Under the pieces are notes generated by a model that was not told where the DNA came from, did no database searches, and worked only from the letters and a program-made list of their open reading frames with translations. DNA of 19,805 nucleotides from contig VBGU01000064.1 of assembly GCA_005881085.1 (NCBI GenBank), positions 1-19,805 of the forward strand. Direction: 5' to 3'. Source of the stretch: Chloroflexota bacterium (GTDB taxonomy: Bacteria; Chloroflexota; Limnocylindria; P2-11E). Below are positions 7,812 to 15,188 of the stretch, piece by piece (position 1 is the stretch's first letter; each line of letters opens with the position of its first letter). Made by a program: the position numbers and the translations under genes.

Positions 7812-7824
7812 CGACACTCGGGCC

Positions 7825-8985
7825 GTGGCCGTCGAGCGGGAAAAGGTGGCTCCGCGAGGTCTCGAGGGCGTGGTGGCGACCACCACGGCGATCTCCTCAG
7901 TCAGCGACAACTTCCTTCAGTACCGCGGCTACCGGATTGAAGAGCTCGTCGGCAAGGCCGAGTACGAAGAGGTCGCCTATCTGCTGCTCAATGGCGATCT
8001 TCCGAACAAAGAGGAGCTTCGCGACTTCAAAGCGGAGCTGACCAAGCACCGCGCGCTCTCGCTGTTCCTGCGGGAGATCCTCCAGCAGATGTCCGAGAGC
8101 GGAACCCCGATGGACGTCTTACGGACCGTCATCTCCGCGTCGGCGGTGGAGGATCCGGGTGAAGGCGATAACTCTCACGAGGCCGAGTACCGGAAAGCCA
8201 TCCGTCTCACGGCGAAGCTGCCAACGATCCTCGCGACGTACATCCGCCGTCGCCGCGGCGAGCAGCCGGTCACGCCGGACCCCACGCTCGGGCACGCCGC
8301 GAACTTCGCGCGTATGGCCGGGCTGGACGAGGCGCATCCGCGCGCGGCCGAGATCCTGAACGCGTGCTTCATCCTCCAGGCCGAGCATGGCCTCAACGCG
8401 TCCACGTTCGCGGGGCGGATCACGGCGGCGACGCTCGCGGACATGCACGCCGCGGTGACCGCTGGACTCAGCGCTCTCAAGGGACCGCTGCACGGTGGCG
8501 CGACCGACGGAACGATGAAGATGCTCGACGAGATCGGTACGCCCGAGCACGTCGAGTCATGGGTCGCGAGGGCCATCGCGTCGAAGTACAAGTTCTCGGG
8601 ATTCGGTCACCGCGTGTACAAGACGGAGGACCCGCGCGCAAAGTTCCTCCGGAAGTTCGCGCAAGACCTCGCGAAGGATTGGAAGGGCCCCAGGTACTTC
8701 GACATCCAGGAGAGCCTCGTCGCGGCGATCGAGAAGGCGCGACCGAGCATGTCACCAGCCGCGGCCGAAAAGGTGAACGTCGTGAACGTCGACTTCTACG
8801 CCGCCACGACGTACACGTTCCTCGGGATCCCCGCCGACCTCGGGACCTCGATCTTCGCGGTCGGGCGGATGGCCGGCTGGTGCGCGCACATCATGGAACA
8901 GCACGGCGACAACCGGCTGATCCGCCCTGAATCCGAATACACCGGCCCGACCGGTAAGCGCTGGGTGCCGATCGCGGAACGCTAG
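7825..8985 (+). CDS. gltA: Citrate synthase (citrate/2-methylcitrate synthase family)
   Basis: Condenses oxaloacetate with acetyl-CoA (or propionyl-CoA in methylcitrate synthases), the entry step of the TCA cycle. From the proposed GTG the protein has 386 residues, matching the compact bacterial/archaeal type. It opens with the family N-terminus GLEGVVATTTAISSV and YRGYRIEEL. Catalytic residues are all present: His223 in GPLHGGATDG, His262 in GFGHRVYK, Asp323 in VNVDFYAA, plus EHGLNAST (His188) and a C-terminal Arg-containing RPESEYTG. The frame extends upstream to a TTG at 7750, but that extension (SRRLCDTRAVAVERE) is unlike the family and overlaps the structured leader, so GTG 7825 (or GTG 7846) is preferred. 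Citrate versus 2-methylcitrate specificity cannot be settled from sequence alone; no other propionate genes are nearby. Confidence 0.95.
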   Translation: MAVEREKVAPRGLEGVVATTTAISSVSDNFLQYRGYRIEELVGKAEYEEVAYLLLNGDLPNKEELRDFKAELTKHRALSLFLREILQQMSESGTPMDVLRTVISASAVEDPGEGDNSHEAEYRKAIRLTAKLPTILATYIRRRRGEQPVTPDPTLGHAANFARMAGLDEAHPRAAEILNACFILQAEHGLNASTFAGRITAATLADMHAAVTAGLSALKGPLHGGATDGTMKMLDEIGTPEHVESWVARAIASKYKFSGFGHRVYKTEDPRAKFLRKFAQDLAKDWKGPRYFDIQESLVAAIEKARPSMSPAAAEKVNVVNVDFYAATTYTFLGIPADLGTSIFAVGRMAGWCAHIMEQHGDNRLIRPESEYTGPTGKRWVPIAER

Positions 8986-9068
8986 CCAGGCAGGACCCCA
9001 ACCGCATCGGTGGCAATAGTTCGCGTGTCAACAACTCTGATGACGCATTAACACCGCGAGCGCACGCT

Positions 9069-9872
9069 ATGGCAATGCGGCGCCTGTTGCCGGTGGCGTT
9101 GGGCCTCCTCGTGGCGTCGTGTGCGGCCGCCGTTTCAGCTCCGGCACCGACCCCGAACCCCGATTTCGACTCACGGAGGGCCCCGGGCGAGGATGGAGGT
9201 ATGCCGTCGCCGAGCGCGAGCGCCTTCGCGTCGCCCGCTCCGCCTCAGACGCCGCGCGCGTCGTTGGCTGTCCTCGGCAACACGGTGGCATCAGCGCAGG
9301 CGGACTTCGACTGCGATGGCCGCGCGGACCGGCTGGAATTCATCACGGGCATCAACGCGGCACGGCAAGCCCCGAAAGCGATCGCGCGCCTGGTGCTCGC
9401 CACGGGTGCGGTGCACGAGCTTGCGCTCGATGCGGTCGACGACAGCTCGTCGCTCATTGGAACGGCCGACGTGAACGGTGATAGGTGCGACGACGCGATC
9501 GTCTCGGTGGGCCACGGCGCGTCGACCACCTGGACAAGCTTCCTCGTGTACGACCGCGGCGAGCTTCGCCGCGTCGAGGAAAACGGCAAGCCCGTCATGT
9601 TCCTGTTCGGCGGATCGGTGCGTCACGGCAATGCCGTTGAGTGCCGTCAAGAGAAGGACGCCTCCGAGATCGTCGCGCGGGGGATCTCCGACTTCGCCTC
9701 GGATCTTCAGTGGGACACCGTCGAAGACGTCCACCGCTGGTCGACAAGGTCGCAGCTCGTGCTCTGGTCGACGACCCGAGCCGTGATCGCGGTCAGCGTC
9801 CCCAACGCGATGCCGCCCGATCAGGACCGGTACTGGGGACTCTCATGCGGGAGCGTGAAGCTCGCGGGCTAG
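9069..9872 (+). CDS. Predicted lipoprotein with Asp-rich calcium-loop-like motifs
   Basis: A 267-residue protein. It begins MAMRRLLPVALGLLVASC, a signal peptide with a lipobox (LVASC), giving lipidation at Cys18. Residues 19-65 are a Pro/Ala/Ser linker. The folded part carries two loops of the FG-GAP/VCBS or EF-hand-like kind: DFDCDGRADRLEF (79-91) and DVNGDRCDDAIVSVG (134-148). Four Cys besides Cys18 could form disulfides. These repeats often bind calcium in surface proteins, but no enzyme motif is visible and the function is unknown. ATG at 9069 is used; ATG at 9075 is equally possible. It ends 3 nt before the convergent P1 peptidase stop. No shared operon with citrate synthase is evident across the 83-nt gap. 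Confidence 0.8.
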   Translation: MAMRRLLPVALGLLVASCAAAVSAPAPTPNPDFDSRRAPGEDGGMPSPSASAFASPAPPQTPRASLAVLGNTVASAQADFDCDGRADRLEFITGINAARQAPKAIARLVLATGAVHELALDAVDDSSSLIGTADVNGDRCDDAIVSVGHGASTTWTSFLVYDRGELRRVEENGKPVMFLFGGSVRHGNAVECRQEKDASEIVARGISDFASDLQWDTVEDVHRWSTRSQLVLWSTTRAVIAVSVPNAMPPDQDRYWGLSCGSVKLAG

Positions 9873-9875
9873 AGT

Positions 9876-10781
9876 TCACGTGTCGTAGCTCGCGAGGATC
9901 GCGTCCCACATCGCGTCTGACGCGAGCTCGCCCAGGGTGACCTCGTCGAGGTCGGGGTTCGCGACCTCCTGCGTCGAGACCATGTAGTTCACGTCGCCGT
10001 CCCATCGCGCGTGGAACGGCTGTATGCCGCGCGCCATCGAGGTATGGACCTGCCGGCCGATGGATCGCAGCTGCAGGTGGTCGAGCTTCTGGTTCGTCAC
10101 GACGAGCGAAAGCGTCGTGTTCGCGGATTCGGGAACGCGTCCCGCGACCGGCCCGGCCGGTTTCCCGCGCACGATCTTCCCGGTGCGGTCGACGATGCAC
10201 CCGTAGGCGTTCACCACCGCGAAGGCGAGGATCTTGGTCGGTCCGGACCCCCGGTACGCGCCGCCCTGTCCGGCGAGCTCCGCGCCGGCGCCGTGGCTCG
10301 CGGTCGCCGATCGACCAGCACCGCGCGCGCCCATGGGAAACACGCCCGGCCGCATCGCGCGGACCGCGGCGCGGCCAAGCTCTTTGTCCGGATAGACCGC
10401 GTTCGGGCGCAGTCCAAAGTCGAAGAGGATCGCGCCGGACACGAGCGCGATGTCCGTCCACTTCGTCGAGTAGCCACGCTTCGCGAGGAATTCCGCGGCA
10501 GCCCCAGCTGAAGCCTCGAGGCCGTACAAGGAGCCGCCGGCAAAGCACACCACCTCGATGACTTCACGATGCCCCGCGCTCACATCAGGGGATCCGCCGC
10601 GCACGTCGATCGAGACGGAAGCACGCCTGCCGAAGGAGAAGACCGTGCATCCGGTCGGACCTTCCTCGTACTCGGCAATGCCGATCTCGAGGCCCGGGAA
10701 GTCGAATTCGAGCGCGCGAGCTTTCGGGAACTCGGTGCGCGGGACCGGATGGACCAGATCGTTCGTCACCGGGCCGCTCAT
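9876..10781 (-). CDS. P1 family (DmpA/NylC-type) self-processing aminopeptidase
   Basis: A 301-residue member of the Ntn-like P1 hydrolases, synthesised as one chain and cleaved autocatalytically to free an N-terminal nucleophile. The cleavage site is visible as ESANTTLSLVVTNQKL, with Asn221/Thr222 aligning with the Asn/Thr pair of NylC-type enzymes. Other family features are the Gly-rich N-terminal region (CFAGGSLYGLEASAGAAAEFLAKRG, 79-103) and KILAFAVVNAYGCIVD (183-198). Characterised relatives are D-/L-aminopeptidase DmpA, beta-peptidyl aminopeptidases such as BapA, and 6-aminohexanoate oligomer hydrolase NylC. No signal peptide is seen, so it should be cytoplasmic. The ATG (10779-10781) overlaps the stop of the DinB-like gene as ATGA. 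The frame continues upstream but that part is out-of-frame sequence of the neighbour. Last gene of the four-gene operon. Confidence 0.92.
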   Translation of the reverse strand: MSGPVTNDLVHPVPRTEFPKARALEFDFPGLEIGIAEYEEGPTGCTVFSFGRRASVSIDVRGGSPDVSAGHREVIEVVCFAGGSLYGLEASAGAAAEFLAKRGYSTKWTDIALVSGAILFDFGLRPNAVYPDKELGRAAVRAMRPGVFPMGARGAGRSATASHGAGAELAGQGGAYRGSGPTKILAFAVVNAYGCIVDRTGKIVRGKPAGPVAGRVPESANTTLSLVVTNQKLDHLQLRSIGRQVHTSMARGIQPFHARWDGDVNYMVSTQEVANPDLDEVTLGELASDAMWDAILASYDT

Positions 10782-11212
10782 CGGAGCGCGCGTTCGATCT
10801 GGTCGAGGTGCTCCTTCCGATGCTCGGAGCGGTCGATGAGGAAAGAGCGGCCAAGCGCCTTGAGACCGTCGAGCTTGTCCTGTGGCAACGTCTCGATGAG
10901 CCGATCGATCGCGGCGGCCGCCTCGCGCGCCTGCGCTCCGGCGACGCGCGGAGGCGTGTCTCTCCATTGCCGCATCGCCGCGTCGTTGGTGAGATCGGTC
11001 ACTTCGTCGGTCGCGAAGATCGGCGGCTTTCCCTCGCGTAGATGCTTCTCGAGCCGCGCCACCGCGAGACGATCCCAGAACGCGAGATGAGCGAGCAACC
11101 CCGCTGCGGTCCAGCCACCGTCTACCACGACGTCGCGCTCGCCCACCCTCGCGATCAAGGCTTCGAGACGCTCGCGCGCGGCGCGGTTGCGCGCGTTGTG
11201 GTCCTTTGTCAT
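10778..11212 (-). CDS. DinB/ClbS-like four-helix-bundle protein
   Basis: A 144-residue protein of the DinB / maleylpyruvate-isomerase-N superfamily. The three-His metal site expected for the fold is present: His42 in GWTAAGLLAHLAFWDRL, and His131 and His135 in DRSEHRKEHLDQIERAL. Members include metal-dependent thiol S-transferases and the ClbS/DfsB resistance proteins; substrate here is unknown. Its ATG (11210-11212) overlaps the TGA of the upstream M20 gene (ATGA) and its own TGA overlaps the ATG of the P1 peptidase, so it is translationally coupled on both sides. The frame extends far upstream into the M20 gene, but that part is antisense-like Arg-rich shadow and is discarded. Its position within a hydrolase operon suggests an accessory or detoxification role, which is inference. 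Confidence 0.88.
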   Translation of the reverse strand: MTKDHNARNRAARERLEALIARVGERDVVVDGGWTAAGLLAHLAFWDRLAVARLEKHLREGKPPIFATDEVTDLTNDAAMRQWRDTPPRVAGAQAREAAAAIDRLIETLPQDKLDGLKALGRSFLIDRSEHRKEHLDQIERALR

Positions 11213-12327
11213 TTGCGGAGCGAGTCGCGGAAGGCCTTGTCGGTCGCGACCTTGAGCGCCGTCGCGGCGAGCACGTCTATGACCACGAACGCGCTCTGGT
11301 GCGCGTAATCGCTCACCGACGCTTCGCGCATCTTGTGCGAGTGCCCGGGAATCTCCTGCGCGCTGACCGGGAAGCCGATGTAATCGGTCGGCACCTTTTG
11401 GGAGACATTCCCGATGTCTCCGGACGCGGTCACCAGATGCCCGCGCGAGGGCGACTTGCCGCGGCGAACGAGCTCCTGCGCGAGCGCATCGCCGAGGAGT
11501 TGATTCGCCTCGACCGGCAGGTATGCACGCATCTCGTCGTCGATCTTGACCTTCGTGCCCGTCTGGAGCGCGGCGCCCCGCGCCATGTCCTCGAACATCG
11601 CGACCATTTCCCCAAGGGCGCCCATGTCTGCGGCGCGGATGCCGAAGTCGCCCACCGCTCGCGACGGGATGATGTTCGAGGCGACGCCGCCCTCGCGGAT
11701 GATCCCGTGCACGCGTGCCGTCGACGGAAGGTGCTGCCGCCAACCGTCGACCGCCACAAACAGCGCGATGAGCGCGGTAAGCGCGTTGCGTCCCTTTTCC
11801 GGCGAGACGGCGGCGTGCGACGCGAGGCCCTCATAGATCACGCGCTTCACCATGATCCCGAGGAGCTTCTCGCTCACGCTCCAACTGCCTCCGGCGCCCG
11901 GGTGCGAGAAGAGCGCGGCCACCGTGTCCTTGAAGACGCCCTTGTCGAGCAGGTCGATCTTTCCCCCGCCCTTCTCCTCTGCCGGCGTGCCCACGAGCTC
12001 GATCCCGACTTGGAGATCTTTTGCCTTCGCCGCGGCGGAGAGGAACGCTCCGACGATCGTCATCGAGATCAGGTTGTGGCCGCAGCCGTGCCCCACGTCC
12101 GGCAGGGCGTCGTACTCGGCGAGGAGCGCGACCGCGGGCCCCGGCGGGCCGACGCGCGAGCGGAACGCCGTCGCGAGTCCGCCGAGATTGCGCTCCACGG
12201 TGTGGCCATGTTTCTCGAGGAGCGCGGTGATGCGACCGACGGCGCGATGCTCCTCGTATGCGAGCTCGGGATCGGCATTGATCTCGCGCGAGAGCTTGAT
12301 CAGGTCGTCGCGGAAGCCGTCCTTCAC
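11209..12327 (-). CDS. M20D family amidohydrolase, PM20D2-like (copy 1)
   Basis: A 372-residue metallo-amidohydrolase related to AbgB and PM20D2. The two-metal ligand set can be traced: Cys82 and His84 in VGHGCGHNL, Glu117/Glu118 in GTPAEEKGGGK, His142 in LFSHPG and His329 in IPGHSHKM. The dimerisation lid region follows at about 155-280 (SHAAVSPEKGRNAL, VHGIIREGGVASNIIPSRA). PM20D2 hydrolyses beta-alanyl-lysine type dipeptides and AbgB splits p-aminobenzoyl-glutamate; the substrate here is not known. The start is GTG at 12325-12327, overlapping the TGA of copy 2 (GTGA). The open frame reaches further upstream to about 12999, but that part is a shadow inside copy 2 and its composition is Arg-rich. 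Closely related along its whole length to the adjacent copy 2. Confidence 0.93.
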   Translation of the reverse strand: MKDGFRDDLIKLSREINADPELAYEEHRAVGRITALLEKHGHTVERNLGGLATAFRSRVGPPGPAVALLAEYDALPDVGHGCGHNLISMTIVGAFLSAAAKAKDLQVGIELVGTPAEEKGGGKIDLLDKGVFKDTVAALFSHPGAGGSWSVSEKLLGIMVKRVIYEGLASHAAVSPEKGRNALTALIALFVAVDGWRQHLPSTARVHGIIREGGVASNIIPSRAVGDFGIRAADMGALGEMVAMFEDMARGAALQTGTKVKIDDEMRAYLPVEANQLLGDALAQELVRRGKSPSRGHLVTASGDIGNVSQKVPTDYIGFPVSAQEIPGHSHKMREASVSDYAHQSAFVVIDVLAATALKVATDKAFRDSLRK

Positions 12328-13454
12328 TTGGTGATCCGCTCGCGGAGGGCCTTGTCCGTCGCGAGACGGACCGCGGCCCCGCCGAGCGCCTCGGCCGTGA
12401 TCATCGCGTTGCGGTGCGCGAGATCGCTCGCGCTCGCATCGCGCATCTCGACCGAGTGCCCCGGTACGGGCTTCTCGCTCACCGGGAAACGCACCCAGTC
12501 CGTCGGCACCCTTGTCGAGACGTTGCCGAGGTCGGTCGATGCGGTGACGAGAACGCCGCGCACCGGCGTCACGCCGAGGCGCTCGAGCTCGGCCGCGATG
12601 ACGTCGCCCAGCGCCAGATTCGCCTTCACCGGCTCGTAGTACGGGAGATACTCCGCGATCTCGACCTTCGTGCCGGTGAGGAGCGCGGCGCCCTTCGCGA
12701 TGTCGCCGAACCGCTCGACCATCCCATCCAGCGTCTCGCGTTCCTTCGCGCGGAGTCCAAAGATCGCCTCCGCCCGCGATGGCACGACGTTCATCGCCTT
12801 TCCGCCGTCGTTGATGAAGCCATGCACGCGGGAGTCGGCCTGGAGCTGCTGGCGCCACCCGTCGATCCCAACGAAGAAGCGGATGACCGCGTTCAGCGCG
12901 TTGCGCCCTTTTTCCGGCGCGGACCCCGCGTGTGAGGCGACGCCGGTGAAGGTCACGCGCTTTCCGACGACGCCGAGGCCAGTACCGCTGACGACCCAAT
13001 CGCCCTGTCCCGAGGGATGCGACGAGAGCGCAGCGAGGATCCGGTCAAAGATGCCTTTGCCTAACAGGTCGATCTTGCCGCCGCCGTTCTCTTCAGCCGG
13101 CGTTCCGATCAGCTCGACACCCACCTCGAGACGCGCGGCGTTCGCCGCGGCGACGAGGTAGGCACCAACGTTGCTGATCGCTATCAGGTTGTGACCACAG
13201 CCGTGCCCGACGTCGGGAAGCGCGTCGTACTCGGCGAGGAGCGCGATCGCCGGACCATCCTTCGGACCGACCCGGGTGCGAAACGCCGTTTCGAGACCGC
13301 CGATGCCGCGCTCGACCCGGTGACCGTGGCGCTCGAGAAATGCGCTTATGGCGCCGAGCGCGTGACGCTCCTGATAGGCGAGCTCGGGGTGGGCGTGGAT
13401 GTCGCGCGAGAGCCCAACGAGGTCGGCCGTCTGGGGCGTGGTCAGAGTCGGCAT
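12324..13454 (-). CDS. M20D family amidohydrolase, PM20D2-like (copy 2)
   Basis: A 376-residue paralogue of the next gene and first in the operon. Metal ligands are conserved: Cys86/His88 in VGHGCGHNL, Glu121/Glu122 in GTPAEENGGGK, His146 in LSSHPSG and the C-terminal His in VPGHSVEM. The SHAGSAPEKGRNALNA and VHGFINDGGKAMNVVPSRA segments match the M20D lid and active site. Differences from copy 1 include STDLGN for SGDIGN and PGHSVEM for PGHSHKM near the active site, which may mean different substrates. ATG at 13452-13454; a -10-like TATACA lies 5 nt upstream on the minus strand, so the message may have almost no leader. Its TGA overlaps the GTG of copy 1. Tandem duplication followed by divergence is the likely origin. 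Confidence 0.93.
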   Translation of the reverse strand: MPTLTTPQTADLVGLSRDIHAHPELAYQERHALGAISAFLERHGHRVERGIGGLETAFRTRVGPKDGPAIALLAEYDALPDVGHGCGHNLIAISNVGAYLVAAANAARLEVGVELIGTPAEENGGGKIDLLGKGIFDRILAALSSHPSGQGDWVVSGTGLGVVGKRVTFTGVASHAGSAPEKGRNALNAVIRFFVGIDGWRQQLQADSRVHGFINDGGKAMNVVPSRAEAIFGLRAKERETLDGMVERFGDIAKGAALLTGTKVEIAEYLPYYEPVKANLALGDVIAAELERLGVTPVRGVLVTASTDLGNVSTRVPTDWVRFPVSEKPVPGHSVEMRDASASDLAHRNAMITAEALGGAAVRLATDKALRERITK

Positions 13455-13467
13455 GTCGCTGTATACT
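13439..13467 (+). promoter_or_regulatory. Candidate sigma70-type promoter for rho
   Basis: TGGTCA (13439-13444), a 17-nt spacer and TATACT (13462-13467) resemble -35 and -10 boxes. Transcription would start near 13474, giving a leader of about 119 nt before the TTG start of rho. The -35 half lies inside the first codons of the divergent M20 gene. Confidence 0.4.
13460..13465 (-). promoter_or_regulatory. Candidate -10 element for the peptidase operon
   Basis: Read on the minus strand, this is TATACA, overlapping the plus-strand TATACT. It ends 5 nt before the ATG at 13454, which would place the start point at or next to the start codon (a leaderless transcript). No convincing -35 box is seen, so support is weak. 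Confidence 0.25.
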
Positions 13468-13592
13468 GGCTCCTACAACCTTTCCCCTTCTCACCAGCCG
13501 GATGCGCGCGCACCTGAATGCGCCCACCGGACCCACGAAACCAAAGACCTGGGCGACAAGGCCGCAGGCAAGCTAAGGAGCGAACACACCAC

Positions 13593-15026
13593 TTGGACAA
13601 CCCAGAACTCACACCAGAACAGACCCCCACAAGCAAAGAAACCCCCGTTGCCAGTACATCGAACAGTCCGGCCACCAACGGCCCCGCGACAAACGGCGGG
13701 AACGGCGGCGCCGCCACCGCCACAGCCACCCGCCGTGAGGCGCCCTCCGCGGTAGCGAGTCGCAAGTACTACACGATCACCGAGCTCAACGAGGCAAAGC
13801 TGAAAGAGCTCGTCGAGATCGGCAAAGAGTTCAGCGTCGAAGGCGCCAGTGGTCTCGGCCAGCAGGACCTGATCACGCGCATCCTGCAGGCGCAGACCGA
13901 GGCGCAGGGCCACATCTTCGCCCAGGGCATCCTCGAGATCGTCGAAGACGGTTTCGGTTTCCTCCGGCGCCGCTCACTCCTCCCTTCACCGGAGGATGTG
14001 TACGTCGGCTCGAGCCAGGTCCGCCGTCTCGGTCTTCGGACCGGAGACTTCGTGACAGGTGCGACGCGCCCGCCGAAGGACAGCGAGAAGTACTTCAGCC
14101 TTCTGCGCGTCGAAGCTGTGAACGGCATCGACCCCGAGCAGGCCAAACGCAGGCCGGTCTTCGAGAACCTCGTGCCGGTCTTCCCCGATGAGATGTTCGA
14201 CCTCGAGACCGACAGCACGAACCTCAGCCAACGCCTCATCAACCTGGTAAACCCTCTCGGTTACGGCCAGCGCGCGCTCATCGTGTCGCCGCCCAAGGCA
14301 GGCAAGACGCAGCTCTTGAAGGACATCGCGAACGGCATCTCCGGGAACCATTCCGACGTCCACATCATGGTCGTGCTCGTCGGCGAGCGGCCCGAGGAAG
14401 TCACCGACATCCGCCGCTCCATCAAGGGCGAGGTGTTCTCGTCCACCTTCGACGAGCCTACCGAGAACCACACTCGCGTCGCCGAGCTCGCGCTCGAGCG
14501 CGCGAAGCGTCTCGTCGAGACGGGCCGCGACGTGGTCATCCTCCTCGACTCCATCACCCGCCTCGCGCGCGCGTACAACCTCGCGGTCCCGCCATCCGGC
14601 CGGACCCTCTCCGGTGGCATGGACCCTGTCGCGCTCTACCCGCCGAAGCGTTTCTTCGGCGCGGCGCGAAACATCGAAGGCGGTGGATCGCTCTCGATCT
14701 TCGCGACCTGCCTCGTCGACACCGGCTCCCGTATGGACGACGTGATCTACGAAGAGTTCAAAGGGACCGGAAACTCCGAGATGATCCTTGACCGCAAGCT
14801 CCAGGAGCGCCGCACGTTCCCCGCGATCAACATCCCCGCTTCAGGCACACGCCGCGAGGAGATGCTGCTCGCGCCCGAGGTCATGCGACAGGTCATCCTG
14901 CTGCGAAAGATGCTCTCGGCCGTCGGTCAGATCGAAGGCACGGAGCTCCTCCTGCAGCGACTCGGGAAGACCAAGACGAACAAGGAGTTCCTAGCCGCCA
15001 TCGCGAAGTCGATGGAAGAGAAATAA
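13593..15026 (+). CDS. rho: Transcription termination factor Rho
   Basis: Hexameric RNA helicase that ends transcription. From the TTG at 13593 it has 477 residues. Residues 1-57 are a Thr/Asn/Gly/Ala-rich low-complexity tail; Rho_N helix-extended-loop-helix at about 59-105 (YYTITELNEAKLKELVEIG); cold-shock RNA-binding domain at about 110-160 (GILEIVEDGFGFLR, EDVYVGSSQVRRLGLRTGD). In the RecA-type ATPase, Walker A is PPKAGKT at 233-239 and Walker B is DVVILLDSITRLARAYN at 313-329; then TLSGGMDP, PKRFFGAARNIEGGGSLSI and EEFKGTGNSEM. AAGGAG (13575-13580) lies 12 nt before the TTG, favouring it over the ATG at 13518, whose extension is Arg-rich and unlike Rho. Disordered N-terminal inserts are common in Rho of high-GC bacteria. 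Divergent from the peptidase operon. Confidence 0.97.
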   Translation: MDNPELTPEQTPTSKETPVASTSNSPATNGPATNGGNGGAATATATRREAPSAVASRKYYTITELNEAKLKELVEIGKEFSVEGASGLGQQDLITRILQAQTEAQGHIFAQGILEIVEDGFGFLRRRSLLPSPEDVYVGSSQVRRLGLRTGDFVTGATRPPKDSEKYFSLLRVEAVNGIDPEQAKRRPVFENLVPVFPDEMFDLETDSTNLSQRLINLVNPLGYGQRALIVSPPKAGKTQLLKDIANGISGNHSDVHIMVVLVGERPEEVTDIRRSIKGEVFSSTFDEPTENHTRVAELALERAKRLVETGRDVVILLDSITRLARAYNLAVPPSGRTLSGGMDPVALYPPKRFFGAARNIEGGGSLSIFATCLVDTGSRMDDVIYEEFKGTGNSEMILDRKLQERRTFPAINIPASGTRREEMLLAPEVMRQVILLRKMLSAVGQIEGTELLLQRLGKTKTNKEFLAAIAKSMEEK

Positions 15027-15179
15027 TCCGCGAAGCGAGTTAGGGACGACAGCACCCAGGTCCGAAACACCGCGTTCCTTCTCTGGATCTTCGCGTTCCT
15101 CGTCTGTCTGGCGATCCTCGGCTTTATCGGATTCGGCTACGTCGGGCACGCGCTTGACGCCCTCCCGAAGCTCGGCTGA
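15027..15179 (+). CDS. Possible small membrane protein without a standard start codon
   Basis: Directly after the rho TAA, and in the same frame, 50 codons run to a TGA at 15177-15179. Translation gives a polar head (SAKRVRDDSTQVRNTA), one hydrophobic helix (FLLWIFAFLVCLAILGFIGFGYVG) and a short tail ending ALPKLG. Most third positions are G or C, as in real genes here. No ATG, GTG or TTG occurs in any frame between the rho stop and the helix, so it needs a non-standard start (for example GTC at 15060), readthrough of the rho TAA, or a sequence error or decayed start. A chance hydrophobic frame is possible. I do not recognise a family. Confidence 0.4.
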   Translation, partial: SAKRVRDDSTQVRNTAFLLWIFAFLVCLAILGFIGFGYVGHALDALPKLG

Positions 15180-15188
15180 GCCCGCGGC

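Noticed and set aside
7750..7824. Upstream TTG start for citrate synthase
   Set aside because: The added residues do not resemble citrate synthases and lie in the hairpin-rich leader; GTG 7825 gives the family N-terminus.
12328..12999. Long N-terminal extension of M20 copy 1
   Set aside because: Out-of-frame Arg-rich reading of copy 2; homology begins at the GTG at 12327, which also forms the GTGA overlap.
13518..13592. ATG start for rho
   Set aside because: Adds an Arg/Pro-rich extension unlike Rho; the TTG at 13593 has AAGGAG upstream.
15170..15188. Terminator between rho and the MEDS gene
   Set aside because: Only a 4-bp GCTC/GAGC stem can be drawn and there is no T-run.
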